From NCBI RefSeq assembly GCF_035222275.1, contig NC_085884.1:2108001-2172000 (forward strand): a stretch of DNA of 64,000 nt, given 5' to 3'. This DNA comes from Podospora bellae-mahoneyi. Lineage: Eukaryota; Ascomycota; Sordariomycetes; Sordariales; Podosporaceae. Below, one piece after another: positions 25,441 to 36,882 of the stretch (position 1 is its first letter; every line of letters starts with the position of its first letter). A program made the position numbers and the translations under genes. Under the pieces are notes generated by a model, which was not told the origin of the DNA, searched no databases, and saw nothing but the letters and a program-made list of their open reading frames with translations.

Positions 25441-26360
25441 AATCGAAAATAAAATTATATAATTGTTGATGATGAAAGTGCTGGTCGCAAATTTCCGCGG
25501 GTTGAGCGTGACTTCCTCTTGCGAATTTTTTCTTTACACTAACTGGATCTTACCAGGCAAGAGCCAGGTCGGTGTACTAATCGTACCTTCTATAAACATA
25601 TTTAAGCAATAAAATGCAGCCAATAATTGACATAGTGATCTTCAAACCCAAAATCTAGCCCTGTGCCAAAAGTCTTTTTATTGTGGTCGACATCATATAC
25701 ATTCAAGTCATCAGTTCTACCCAACTCGGTGAGAGTCTCCTGTAAGTCCAACCGAAGCAGCCAAACTATTTCAAGATCAATAGCAGTATAATGTAATGAA
25801 TAAACATATCATATATGTTAAGCAACCCAGTTTTAATACCCGTTCCACGTAAGACCTAAAGATCACGAAACCGTTGACAGCACCCAGTGCACCATCAGAT
25901 TGCTTGGCCAAAGTCCCTCCATTTTATGACAGTTATACGTAACTAAGGTACCTATCTTGTGGCATTTCCGGTAACACAATCACGACTCATCTGACTACCC
26001 CAACTTTCGCAGTTTCAAGATTTATTTACAGAGTAGACTGTACCTTTGTTTACTATGCACGTTAACGTATTATTTACAGCTATCGATCCCAAGGTAAATA
26101 GTGCAACTGAATCATATTAGTAGGCACCAGACTCATTTTTATGTAATAATTCATTGTTTTCCGATGATCAGAACTATATTCTTGTCTTCAACTCTCACCA
26201 AGTCCCTCCCATAATTCACGGGATAAACCCACGCATTTAGCTCTTCTTAGGTATCTCAGGTTACCGCCTCGTTAAAATACCTTAGCATTCACCATAGCTT
26301 ATTTAGTCTGCAATTCATTGGAATGGATATAATTAACCGGCGCCTCTCTGCCCAAGTTAT
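25441..26360. other. AT-rich stretch, no gene seen
   Basis: Base composition rises to roughly 60% or more A+T (for example 25780-26160) between the coding fossil and the tandem repeat. No open frame, tRNA, LTR or inverted terminal repeat was found by eye. It may be older decayed repeat sequence. Confidence 0.5.
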
Positions 26361-26375
26361 GTGGTGGTGCAATTA

Positions 26376-26518
26376 AAAAAAAATCGAGAGAAAAAAAAAT
26401 CGAGAGAAAAAAAAATCGAGAGAAAAAAAAATCGAGAGAAAAAAAAATCGAGAGAAAAAAAAATCGAGAGAAAAAAAAATCGAGAGAAAAAAAAATCGAG
26501 AGAAAAAAAAAAAAAAAA
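26376..26518. repeat. 16-bp tandem repeat, eight copies (TCGAGAG + A9)
   Basis: The unit TCGAGAGAAAAAAAAA recurs with exact 16-base spacing; its T falls at 26384, 26400, 26416, 26432, 26448, 26464, 26480 and 26496. The array is flanked by a longer A run at the right end. Copies are essentially identical, so the array is young or homogenised. Because 16 is not a multiple of 3 and the unit has no stop on either strand, it creates spurious Lys/Arg-rich or Phe-rich open frames in several phases. It ends about 75 bases before the tRNA gene. Confidence 0.95.
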
Positions 26519-26591
26519 GGAGGTCCAGGTGAGGTTGGTACCACACATTAGCCACATTTCTCCTTTCCAAATCAACCAACAGTTAGCATCG

Positions 26592-26691
26592 GTCAGCATG
26601 GCAGAGTGGTCTAATGCGTTAGACTTGAATATCCATCACATTCAGGTATCTAATTCCTTCGGGAGCGTAGGTTCGAACCCTACTGCTGACG
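26592..26691 (+). tRNA. tRNA-Ser(UGA): tRNA-Ser (anticodon UGA) with 18-base intron
   Basis: The acceptor stem GTCAGCA (26592-26598) pairs with TGCTGAC (26684-26690), with discriminator G at 26691. The D-arm region carries the A-box-like GGCAGAGTGGTCTAATGC. The anticodon stem TTAGA/TCTAA encloses loop CTTGAA-A with anticodon TGA at 26626-26628. An 18-base intron, 26630-26647, begins one base 3' of the anticodon, the canonical position. The long class II variable arm (TTCCTTCGGGAGC) and T-arm GTAGG-TTCGAAC-CCTAC are intact. A T run follows at about 26698-26707 and can act as a Pol III terminator. It decodes UCA and wobble Ser codons. The mature loop matches the known Ser(UGA) pattern AGACTTGAAATCT. 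Confidence 0.93.
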
Positions 26692-27120
26692 ATAATCTTT
26701 TGCATTTTTCCACACCTCACCCATCTCATAAATCATGAAGGAGATCTTTTTGTGAGCATAGAGACAAATCATTGACTCTTTTTTATATTTCACCTGGTTT
26801 GATTATGTTATGGCAATGATATGACCGCGCAAACGCCCAAAGACTTCAGCAATGTACATTTACAATAGGAATATGAAAACGCTAGCTAGCTAAAACTTAC
26901 ATCAGTAGGTATTCCCGGCATGCATGCCTCTTTTCTTGCGTTCCTTAGCCTCCGAGGAAACAAAACTCCAATTCAGGCCCCGCGTAATCATGAATGCCAA
27001 GCCCATACTTACTCCATGCCCAAGTAATAACAACAAAATGGAAACGATGCGCTAGAGATGTACAGCATTTTCCAGGTACAGATACATACCAACATGAATA
27101 TTTCTTCAACCTAAACCTCT
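26692..27120. other. Spacer between tRNA and RNA-repair-like gene
   Basis: Contains the probable Pol III terminator T run just after the tRNA and the 3' flank of the minus-strand gene ending at 27121. No other gene is seen. Confidence 0.5.
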
Positions 27121-29185
27121 TCAGTAATAATTTCCTACCCCGTCACCTCCCCCAGCTTGATAACCTCCCCCGCCGCCGCCGCCTTGATACCCACCGTTAT
27201 TATTCGACTTGTTATTTTGCTGATTATTCGCATGGTAGAATCCAGGGTTAGAGGGATTCGAAGGCCCCTTGGGGATAGGCTGCTGTGTATCCTCGTACAT
27301 GGCTGCAAACCCTCCCTGGCTATCTCTCCCGCCAACATCGTCAAGCGACTTGTAGTGATGAGTGTGATGACCTCCCCTGTCTCCCCCACCACGACCGCCG
27401 CGGGCCCCCTTAGGAGCCCCTCCGCGTTGGCCCCTGAAGTTTCCACCACCTCCTCTTCCACCACCCCGACCAAAACCACCGCCACCTCCCCGATTCCCTC
27501 CCCGACTGGCCTGTGGAAAGTTATTTTGGTTGTTATTATTGCTATTGAAATTCCTCCCACCGCCACCAGCACCAGTCGGAGGATGGTGGTGATGGTTCCC
27601 CTGTCTCGACCGGAAATCATCCTCATGAGCGGTATGCTTCCTCTTCGCTCCTCTAAAGTAGCCGCCGTCGTAAGAACCCTCCCTATGACTCGTCCCATCA
27701 ATGCGCAGCAGCACTTTCTCGGCAACCTTTGTCTCAAACACAAACGCCTGCTCCGGAGAAACCGGCTTCCAATGCTGAATCTTTGCGGCATCCGCGTGTC
27801 TCGCGCCCCTCCTGAGGGCGAGGACGACCAGTGGGACCGGGTTTCCAGTGTGGTATGACGCGTCTGCAGGGACAGGCTTCAGAGAAACAGCCCAGACGTT
27901 GTCTTCAAAGCAAGCCGTGCCACTGACTTCCCAGCTCATCCTCTTGCCCCAACCACCGACTTTCCGAAGCAGATCCTCCGGACAAGGACGAGGGCAAATC
28001 ATGATGTTATTAGCATGCAGCTTAATCTCGCTGTCGGGAAGGTTGGGGATTGGCATTAGGTCCAGCAACCGTCGCGTGTCGGTGCTAGAGATTAGATACC
28101 CCGTCCAGAAAACTTGTCTTTTGATCACCCAGCGCTCGCCTCGGGAGCCGCGTCGTCTCTTGGTCAGTGACGCGTTGTGATCTTTGATAATGGACCGAAC
28201 CTCGGCCACTTCCACCACCGGGTCGAGATAGGCTGCCATGTCTGCCACGTGAATCACTTCCCCATTGATCGGGCCTCTCGTCGGCGAGGTATCCTGTTGC
28301 TCGTTGAAGTTCGCCAAGAAAGTCTGAAAGCTCTTGACGTGCTTTATTCTGTCTTCGTAGATACGAATCTCTTTCGCATGTCTGTATGTTTCCATCAAAG
28401 CTCTGAGATATTTCTCCTTGAAGTCGAGTGTGCTGGTGAAATGCTGGTTATCAGGGCCGACGGCGGGCTTGAGACAAACCATGTCGAACTCGAGACCCTT
28501 GCTCTTTACTATCCGCTTAATCAGTTCACTGAAACCGGATTCGGATCGACCGGTCAACAGGACGCAGAAAGCATCCTTTTGTTGTGTGCTCAGTTGGACG
28601 AGCTCGACAATCTTCTCGTTCCACCATCCCTCCCATGCGCGCGGCTCCTCTTTCGCGATGCCTTCGCCCGTCGCGGCGAGAATCCGGGAATCGTGCCACC
28701 ATCCACCGTTTACAAACGCATCGGGGTTCGAGAGTGTGCCTATCGTTGGGTTGTTCCAGATCTTGGGATTGGGTAAAGGGGTTTTGAAGACTGGCGCGCA
28801 GCGCGTTCTGTTAGCGACTGGTTATGTCATATCGAGGATGCACCAAGGGATATCTTACGGGTATTATCAAAATCGTAGATGTGAATCGCCTGGATCTTGT
28901 CGACAGCTATGATGCGACGCGGTATTAGTACTCATCTCCGACTCAGTCAGGGACCACTCAAGATAATGCGAACGAACCTGGGAGCTGCTTGTTGAGGATG
29001 GACCACCTGCCCATCGCAGTGACAGTATGTTGGGGGCTTACAGCAGGACTGCCGCCATTGGCTTGACTGACGGTGCCAAAACTGCCATTGTTGAAGGCGG
29101 AAAAGGCTGATGTTCCCATGACTTGTCGTACCAATGTTTTCTTACGCGAGACGTGTTGCAGGAGTAAGGACCATGGCGAGCTCAT
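27121..29185 (-). CDS. Swiss-army-knife RNA-repair-like HAD protein with Gly-rich RNA-binding-type tail
   Basis: Three exons, 29185-28978, 28906-28859 and 28790-27121, give 641 residues. A short N-terminal region leads to a HAD-like phosphatase domain: nucleophile motif DFDNT at about 81-85 (split from its continuation LFKTPLPNP by intron 2), LLTGRSESGFSELIKRI at about 150, and AKEIRIYEDRIKHV. This matches the fungal HAD domain found in Swiss-army-knife RNA repair proteins. A second conserved region (about 285-470) includes RWVIKRQVFWTGYLIS and TGNPVPLVVLALRRGA. The last ~130 residues are low-complexity Gly/Arg/Asn (FGRGGGRGGGGNFRG), like RGG RNA-binding tails. RNA end-processing is inferred from the family name and the tail; no activity is proven. 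Start: MSSPWSLL, the first ATG in frame. Confidence 0.8.
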
Positions 29186-29661
29186 CACTTGCGACGACGA
29201 AAGGCTGAAGGCGATGAACTAGGCGCTAACAATTTCACGTTCGCCTTGCTGCAGTCTGCATGGATGTCTGGAAAGAGTGGGGCGAGCCACGGAAGCCAAG
29301 TTTGAGTTTTGGGACTTGCAAGTCTCTAATATGCACTTATCCGAGTCAGGACGTATCACCTATAATTGCATGTCTATAACCTCAATTCCCCGAGCGGATA
29401 TGTGGTCAACTCGAGCGACTTAATATCGAATTTGCTAGTGTCTTCATCCCTTCTGAGCGGCCAAGTAGATAACGCGACCTGTGGTATATATCTCTCCATA
29501 CAATGCAAAGGAAAATCCAAGTATTTTTTCTCGAAACCAACGCCAAAAATGAACCTCCCCATACAACGCCTTGCCCTAGTCTTTGTTCGATCCGAACCGC
29601 AGAAGCGTACCGTAGATGGAACTGATGAAGATCATGAATGGAACTGAAAATTAACACGCCT
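29186..29661. other. Short intergenic spacer
   Basis: Promoter of the RNA-repair-like gene and 3' flank of the zinc-finger gene, both minus strand. Nothing else is seen. Confidence 0.5.
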
Positions 29662-30129
29662 TTAAGCAATATCGATCTCCATGTCCATCTTGGGCTTCAC
29701 AGGGCCGTTGTCCACCCCGAGACCCGAAGCAGCGTTCGCCTCTTTGTGAGTGAAAGCGCCATCCTTGAGCTGCTTCAATCTATCAAAATTGTTAGCATGA
29801 CTGTTCTCTACAGGTCATTGCTGAGATGTCGCTTACTGTCTCCTATGAGGCTTGCCCTTCTTGTGAGAGGTCAGGTTGGTCTCGCTGTCGAACCACTTGG
29901 CGCATGGGATGCAGTAGTGCTGCCCCAGACTGGGGAGATCCTCTACATCCTTGGTCTCCTTGTAGAGCTCAAGATGTCTTGGAGAGGCAATGTCAGAGGC
30001 AATCTGGTCCAGGTCGCTAGGAGAAGTGTTAGTTGATGTCCTGTTCTCATGTAATTTTGGTCTGTGCATCACAACTCACCGACGTCTCCGCCTCGTCTTG
30101 GCCATCGAACGTTTTGCAAAGACCCCCAT
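29662..30129 (-). CDS. BUD20: Bud20/ZNF593-type C2H2 zinc-finger protein, 60S ribosome export factor
   Basis: Three exons, 30129-30080, 30016-29837 and 29779-29662, give 115 residues. The N-terminus MGVFAKRSMAKTRRRRRDLDQ aligns in style with yeast Bud20 (basic leader followed by RDLD). I therefore chose the first ATG over the second, eight codons on. A single C2H2 finger reads C-x2-C-x12-H-x5-H (YCIPCAKWF...SHKKGKPH), preceded by LPGLGQHYC-type sequence (LPSLGQHYC) and followed by RRQLKQLKDGAFTHKEA. Bud20 shuttles with pre-60S particles and aids their nuclear export (family knowledge). Size matches the family (about 115-170). Confidence 0.93.
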
Positions 30130-32239
30130 TTTATCGATGGATTTTCGATCTGTGTGGCTGTTTTTACGTGTGTCAAGTTACAAATGCGTGGTGGGCTGGA
30201 TGGGCGCTGGCGGTATCAATTGGTACCGATTCTCAATTCTGAACGTGGGGCAAGATTTTGGCAGTAACATTTTTCTGTGCTACAGCTAGATATGGCCCGA
30301 GCTTTTTGGTGGGGCGCCGTTATGTCCGAACATTTCAACGACGTTCTTTTGGAGCCGCATTTTTGAAAGTGAAATATTCGCAATTCTGACATTCACCTTC
30401 AGAACACATCGCCACGTCCAAAATCGTCGCCTCAGCTCAAAAAAACGTCGCCATTCCGACGCTGAGCGGCAACCGGAGCTACAGGATTATCGCCCTCGAA
30501 TCTCCATGTCTCCGCCGAGCGGTTCAAAGGCCGAGCCGGCAAGGCCCCGGGTGGCCCCACTTTCAGGTCTCCAGGTCAGCAGAAAATTTCATGGCAGCTT
30601 TCCTTGTGCCCGCGCGCCAAGACCTCTTGATATTTTGGCGCCATAACGTTTAAAGTACCCGCTCCACGAACCGGGAGACCCGTTTCGGATCCCACCAGAT
30701 GCCGAACCCGTTAGGAACCTCCAAACAGCACAACTAGCTGGCCGTGAGGACAGCTGCGCTCATGAGACTGTCCCGGTGCACCGACGGATATACCGGTGTC
30801 GTTGTGGCGGCCGGTGCTCTTTATACCAGACGGCATGCGGAGTTGTGATCAACGGGGTTGTTGCGTCACTTTTTAGCCTTGCAGGGTTGGCGAGAGGCTC
30901 TTATCGCGTGTCACCCCGCGTTTTATCGAGATGCCACCCATAGTTGACAGGTTTTGACGCAAGCGTGCCGTCTGTCTCCTCTTCATAGCGCTGTGTCAGT
31001 GAACGATGTACAAGACGCTTGGAGCTGCGGAAACAGTCTCCCATCCTCAAATATCTGTTCTATGTGTCCTACAAGTTGTGGTAGAAGTGGTCGGTGATTG
31101 GTTATACCATCCCCGGCATTGGCTAGAATCTTTGAAGAAGACCCCACGTGGGGAACTTGGGAATGGATTCGAGCTCGGTGACTGGCGGAAAATGCTGCGG
31201 GATTTCGCCGTGATGGAAATGAAGCTCATCAGAAGAGCTCCTGTCCCAATGTCAAGCTTATGATAATTTCAGGAGAGGCTGTGATCTTGCCCAGCGCTTG
31301 TTGGCGGCTTGAGAGGCACATGAATCAGCTGCAGCACATGTCATCAGCACCGTAGCACCCCCAAGCCTCAGATACCCCGGTCGTAAGCTCCGGCTTGAAA
31401 CAACCACAACCCCTGTGAAGCTTGAGGGAGTCGAAATTCCATGTTTGATTGAGAAGAGCTTCGAGGCTCTTTGTTGTCTCCGTAGCCAATACCTCTAGAG
31501 ATCAGGAGGGAAACAGGTCGCTGCCTCGGCTATTCGTGCTCGCGTCGGTCGGTGCTGTCGTTACCCTTCATCCGATATCCCTGCCCCTCATTGGCAGCAG
31601 AGCAAGCGTCTGCGAGGCCAGGTACCGCTCGCAGCTGCAGCCTCCTCTCGCTAGTCTCTCAGGGTGCCAACCCAGAAACCCTGGTGTTGTTTTGTCGTGT
31701 GTGTGTGCCCGTGGTCGCCCAATGTCTCTTTGTGCTTGGCGTCCCCCAGGCCACGGCAACGGGATCAAAGACAGTGGTGACAATTCAGGACTCATAGACA
31801 GATAGCAGCAATAAGGGCTGGGCATGCGACATAGACCACTCACGCGGCTTTGATCGGAAAAAGAACAGCCATAAGGGGAAGGGATTGGGGAGAGGGCTAA
31901 CCTGATTCGAGCTGGCAGCGATGTCATGTCCTGCGATCCAGTGCTCCCCCACAATGCGGGAGAGCATAATCGGCGGGGTTCTGATTGGCCAGCTGGCAGG
32001 TCTCCATCCAGACGAGATACTTTCTCGGCTATGACGGTGGCAGCAGCTCCAGCAACAGGTCCTCCCGTTGCCACTTATGACCTAAAATCCCTCCTTGCGA
32101 GTTTCTTGCTATCTTTTTAAATTCTCCTCCACTTTTTCGCTCTTCTCTTCCTCCAGAAGCCACCTGGTTTGCAACGTCAACACCTTCTACCTCAATTAAC
32201 TCTGTGAAGCTGCGCTCACCGAGCTGATCGTAAGGCAAG
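30130..32239. other. Divergent promoter region of BUD20 and aconitase genes
   Basis: About 2.1 kb between divergent genes. The 32000-32239 part is pyrimidine-rich and is the probable aconitase leader. It includes a short upstream ATG frame near 32031. Other frames (for example plus 31449-31805) have no recognisable product. No RNA gene is seen. Confidence 0.5.
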
Positions 32240-34909
32240 ATGATGGCTACTCGTCAGCTCCTGGGCGCTGCCCGGAGCCGCGCTGTCGGCAGCGCGAGCC
32301 TGGGCCTCCGGCGCACCATGGCTACCGTCTCCGACTCTGCCCTTGACAAGAAGGTGAGCACTCGACAGGCTGGGAGGACAACCTGGGAAGCACTGGTGAT
32401 CATTGCTTATCTGACACATGCTCGCGCAAACAGGTCAAGCAGAACAACTGGGAGGAGGGCAACTTCATCAACTACAAGAAGATGTCTGAGAACCTCGCCA
32501 TTGTCCGTTCCAGACTCAACCGTCCTCTCGCCTATGCCGAGAAGATTCTCTACTCCCACTTGGACGATCCCCATGGACAGGAGATCGAGCGTGGTGTCTC
32601 CTACCTCAGACTTCGCCCCGACCGCGTTGCCTGCCAGGATGCTACCGCCCAGATGGCCATCCTTCAGTTCATGTCCGCCGGCATGCCCTCCGTCGCCAAC
32701 CCCACTACCGTCCACTGCGACCACTTGATTGAGGCTCAGCAGGGTGGTGAGAAGGATTTGGCTCGCGCTGTTGGTATCAACAAGGAGGTCTACGACTTCC
32801 TTGCCTCTGCTTGCGGTATGTTCTCCCTGTGCTCTCAGCACTTTTTTCAACTTGGTTTAGAACAATATACTAACATATGTAAACAGCTAAATATAACATG
32901 TAACATATGCGTATTCCTGCCATCGAGAACGATTTACTGACATGATTACAGCGGTTTCTGGAAGCCCGGCTCTGGTATCATTCATCAGATTCTTTTGGAG
33001 AACTATGCTTTCCCCGGTGGTCTCCTTATCGGCACTGATTCCCATACCCCCAACGCTGGTGTAAGTTGAATGCGATGGCAAAAGAAAATCAGGCGCTGAC
33101 AGGAAATAGGGTCTCGGTATGGCTGCCATTGGTGTCGGTGGTGCTGACGCTGTCGATGTTATGGCCAACCTCCCCTGGGAGTTGAAGGCGTAAGTGCTTT
33201 TAGCGTAAAGCTTAAAATGTGCGCAGCGCTAACATTTTCATAGTCCCAAGGTTATCGGTGTTAAGCTGACTGGCTCTCTCTCTGGCTGGACTTCTCCCAA
33301 GGATATCATTCTCAAGGTTGCTGGCATTCTCACCGTCAAGGGTGGCACTGGTGCCATCGTTGAGTACTTCGGCCCTGGTGTCGACAGCTTGTCTGCCACT
33401 GGTATGGGTACCATCTGCAACATGGGTGCTGAGATTGGTGCCACCACCTCCCTCTTCCCCTTCAACGACCGCATGTACGACTACCTCAAGGCCACCAAGC
33501 GTACCGAGATCGGTGACTTCGCCCGCTCTTACGCCAAGGAGCTCCGCCAGGATGACGGTGCCGAGTACGACCAGCTCATCGAGATCAACCTCTCTGAGCT
33601 CGAGCCCCATATCAACGGTCCCTTCACTCCCGATCTTGCTACCCCCATCTCCAAGTTCGCCGAGGCTGCCAAGGCCAACAACTGGCCCGATGAGGTCAAG
33701 GTCGGTCTTATCGGCTCTTGCACCAACTCCTCGTACGAGGATATGTCCCGCGCCGCCTCCATCGCCCGCGATGCCCTCAACCACGGCATCAAGTCCAAGG
33801 CTCTCTTCACCGTCACCCCCGGTTCCGAGCAGATTCGCGCCACCATTGCCCGTGATGGCCAGCTCCAGACCTTCGAGGAGTTCGGTGGTGTCGTTCTTGC
33901 CAACGCTTGCGGCCCCTGCATTGGTCAGTGGGATCGTCAGGACGTGAAGAAGGGCGAGGCCAACTCCATCATCTCTTCCTACAACCGTAACTTCACCGGC
34001 CGTAACGATGGTAACCCCGCCACTCACTCCTTCGTCACCTCCCCCGATCTCGTCGTCGCCATGTCCATTGCCGGCTCTCTCTCCTTCAACCCCCTCACCG
34101 ATACCCTGAAGGACAAGGATGGCAAGGACTTCAAGCTCTCTCCTCCCACCGGCAACGGTCTCCCCGAGAGAGGCTACGACCCCGGCCAGGACACCTACCA
34201 GGCTCCCCCTAAGGACCGTGCCAACGTCACTGTCCAGGTCTCCCCCACCTCCGACCGTCTCCAGCTCCTCTCTCCCTTCAACGCTTGGGACGGCAAGGAT
34301 GCCACTGACATGCCCATCCTCATCAAGGCCCAGGGCAAGACCACCACCGATCACATTTCTATGGCCGGTCCTTGGCTCAAGTACCGTGGTCATCTCGACA
34401 ACATCTCCAACAACATGTTGATTGGTGCCATCAACGCTGCCAACGGTGAGGCCAACAAGATCAAGAACTTCACCACTGGTGAGTGGGATGCCGTCCCCGC
34501 TGTTGCCCGTGACTACAAGGCCAAGGGCATCCGTTGGGTCGTTATCGGTGATTGGAACTACGGTGAGGGTTCTTCTCGTGAGCACGCCGCTCTTGAGCCC
34601 CGCCACCTTGGTGGTCTCGCCATCATCACCCGCTCTTTCGCTCGTATCCACGAGACCAACCTCAAGAAGCAGGGTATGCTTCCTCTCACCTTCTCCGACC
34701 CCGCCGACTACGACAGGATCAACCCCGATGACAAGGTCGACATCCTCTGCACTGAGCTTGCTGTTGGCAAGCCCATCACTCTCCGTGTCAAGCCCGCCAA
34801 CGGTGAGGCTTTCGAGATCCCCCTCTCGCACACCTTCAACGAGGCCCAGATTGAATGGTTCAAGAACGGTTCCGCTCTCAACACCATGGCCAAGAAGGCC
34901 AAGAACTAA
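32240..34909 (+). CDS. ACO1: Aconitate hydratase, mitochondrial
   Basis: Six exons: 32240-32353, 32434-32815, 32886-32898, 32952-33060, 33110-33189 and 33244-34909, giving 787 residues. The enzyme isomerises citrate to isocitrate in the TCA cycle. The N-terminus ([18 protein letters not shown]) is Arg/Ala-rich without acids, as in a mitochondrial presequence. 4Fe-4S ligands are C392 (GSCTNSS), C455 and C458 (CGPCIGQW); the spacing of 63 and 3 equals that of known mitochondrial aconitases. Other family motifs: [41 protein letters not shown]. Exon 3 is a 13-base microexon (32886-32898) that supplies AKYNI between VYDFLASAC and GFWKPGSG; the product lacks these conserved residues without it. Very strong C-ending codon bias suggests high expression, and it creates a 574-codon antisense frame that is not a gene. 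Confidence 0.98.
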
Positions 34910-35895
34910 AATACCCCAAAATGTGACGTGTGTCATGAATCGGAGAATGAGAATGGTGGTGTGAGGGCCGACAGGAAAGATCGGCGGCTTCTGGAACTAT
35001 GGGAATTGGCGTAACCGCAGCAACTGTTTCCTTTTGTATGTATAGTCATGGCCTTGCATTTCAATGGTACTTGTCATTTATATGAATCTGGTGTCTGGGC
35101 TGTTGTTCAATGGTTTGTGTGGAATCTGGAATTTCACCGGTATACATTGGAGTTAAGGGAACACCGCGTTCTTTGTAAGTATACCGCTGGTGTATCGCTA
35201 TCAATTACGTACGATGAATAAAGATTTGAAGAAAACTAACCGTTGTAATATCTTGAAATGTCGTCATGTGTTGTATCAGCCTTATGCTACTAATTTTGGC
35301 AAAGATGCACCAACGTGGGGGGCCGCACGTTGTTAAATAATTTATTTTTTTGGGTTGGATATCCTTACCTGAGTTTACGCTACATATTGGCGAAGATGCC
35401 GGCCGGCAAGAGCCATTTTCCATATTATGCATTTATCGGGTTGATCAAATGCCAAACCAACCGTTATCCTTATCGCCGTGCAGCTGTCAGCATGTTTACA
35501 GGGTGGATTATGAGGTAGGGTCCATCGCGCATCCGTCCAATTCCCTTAATGCATGCGCGGTTGGCTGAGGTCTCTTCTACTTTGGTTATTGTGGTTTCTT
35601 CCCGCATTTTCCCACTCTTGATTTTATGTCGTATACGCTAGAAGCGAGGTTTTGTTGAGGCATCCGGCGACGAAGCGAATGACCTGACCACGACCATAAT
35701 CGCAACGAAGCGAGCCGGTCGAACAGCCCAACGAAAGCGACGCAGGAAAAAGGGGCCTACCAGAAGAGAAGGGATACGCAGTAATTGGTCCTGGAACATC
35801 ACGACGATTCGGTTATATAACAGTTTAATCACAACTTTACGTTTTCTCAACACTTACCGTATTTTCCAGGAATAGATACAACCAAATCAGACACC
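34910..35895. other. Intergenic region, aconitase 3' end to RBD2 promoter
   Basis: About 1 kb spacer on the plus strand. The first part is the aconitase 3' UTR and the last 200 bases are the RBD2 leader. No supported frame. Confidence 0.5.
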
Positions 35896-36882
35896 ATGCC
35901 ACCCAACATCACCGCGCTCAACACCACCCGCGCGCGAACTTACGTCTTCCGGCTGCCGCTGTTTACACGAGTGGTAATAATTGCGATTGTTGGATTCTGG
36001 CTGGCGGGGTTACAGAGCATCGTTGATATTCAACAATGGGGGGCGCTGATACCGGACGAGATGGGAGTTGCTACTCGTATGCTTGCCCAATAACCCAAAA
36101 GAAGATAGACAACAAGACAGGGCTGACTGACGTTGGGGATAGTATACCGCATGAACACCTTTCCATTTATCCACCTCAACATTTTCCACGCTGTGATGAA
36201 CATACTCGCCTTGACACCTCTGATGGAGAGGTTTGAGGCTGAGTACGGCACGCTGAACTGCCTGGCGTTATTCTTTGGGCGTGAGTATCCCATCTGTGAA
36301 CACTATGGAGTGACACGCTGACAAATAATAGCATTAACAACCATCCCCGCGTTTCTGTACGTCGGTTTGGAGAAATTCGTTTTGGGTAACAACGTTGCGG
36401 TCATGGGTGCGAGCATGTGGGTGTTTTTGCTGCTCGGGGTGGAGGCGGTCAAGACTTACAAGGTCAATCCGAACTTTGTCATTGGGACGTACAGTATTCC
36501 TACTTGGACGACGCCGATTTGGGTGCTGTTTGCGATGGTGGTGTTGGTGCCGAGCTCGAGCTTTTGGGGACATGCGGCTGGGTTGGTGGTTGGTTATGGT
36601 GGTATGTTTTCCTCAACTCTTAACAAGAAAGAAAAGAGACAATGTGCTGACGTGAAGGGTGTAGCTGGTTTGGGCTATGTTAAGTACCTTGCGCCACCAG
36701 AGAAGATTCTGAGATGGATCGAGGGGAAGCTGAATCTGCTGGGGAGACTGCCGCACTATGTGAGCATTGACCAGAAGACGTATGGCAGGTTTGGAGTGCT
36801 GCCTTCGAATAACACCCCTGCTGCTGCTTCACCAGGTGTTGCGTTGGGGTTGGTCGGGAGTACCCAGAGGTTAGGACCTTAG
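35896..36882 (+). CDS. RBD2: Rhomboid-family intramembrane serine protease (Rbd2-like)
   Basis: Four exons, 35896-36076, 36143-36280, 36332-36601 and 36665-36882, give 268 residues. Several membrane segments are visible (TRVVIIAIVGFWLAGL; LTTIPAFLYVGL; WVFLLLGVEAV; TPIWVLFAMVVLV). The HxxxN loop element reads HLNIFHAVMN. The catalytic dyad is S134 in GASMWVF and H187 in FWGHAAGLVVGYG. Rbd2-type rhomboids act in Golgi or endosomal membranes; the S. pombe enzyme takes part in SREBP processing (family knowledge). The C-terminal ~75 residues are cytosolic-like, with a Pro/Ala-rich end. All three introns are phase 1. Confidence 0.95.

Noticed and set aside
22040-26360. Intact transposon or LTR element
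   Set aside because: No terminal repeats, integrase/RT motifs or target-site duplications were found by eye.
26376-26518. Regular repeat array considered as CRISPR
   Set aside because: Units are contiguous with no unique spacers, and the genome is eukaryotic; this is a simple tandem repeat.
26299-26738. Open frames rich in Lys/Arg/Glu (plus) or Phe/Leu/Ser (minus)
   Set aside because: Products of the 16-bp tandem repeat, which has no stop codon and cycles through all frames.
31449-32074. Overlapping frames on both strands in the aconitase upstream region
   Set aside because: Opposite-strand frames of similar length, no domain, no conserved splice pattern.
33212-34936. 574-codon minus-strand open frame
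   Set aside because: It lies antisense to aconitase. Strong C/G-ending codon bias removes antisense stops, and the Gly/Val/Leu/Glu-rich product has no domain.
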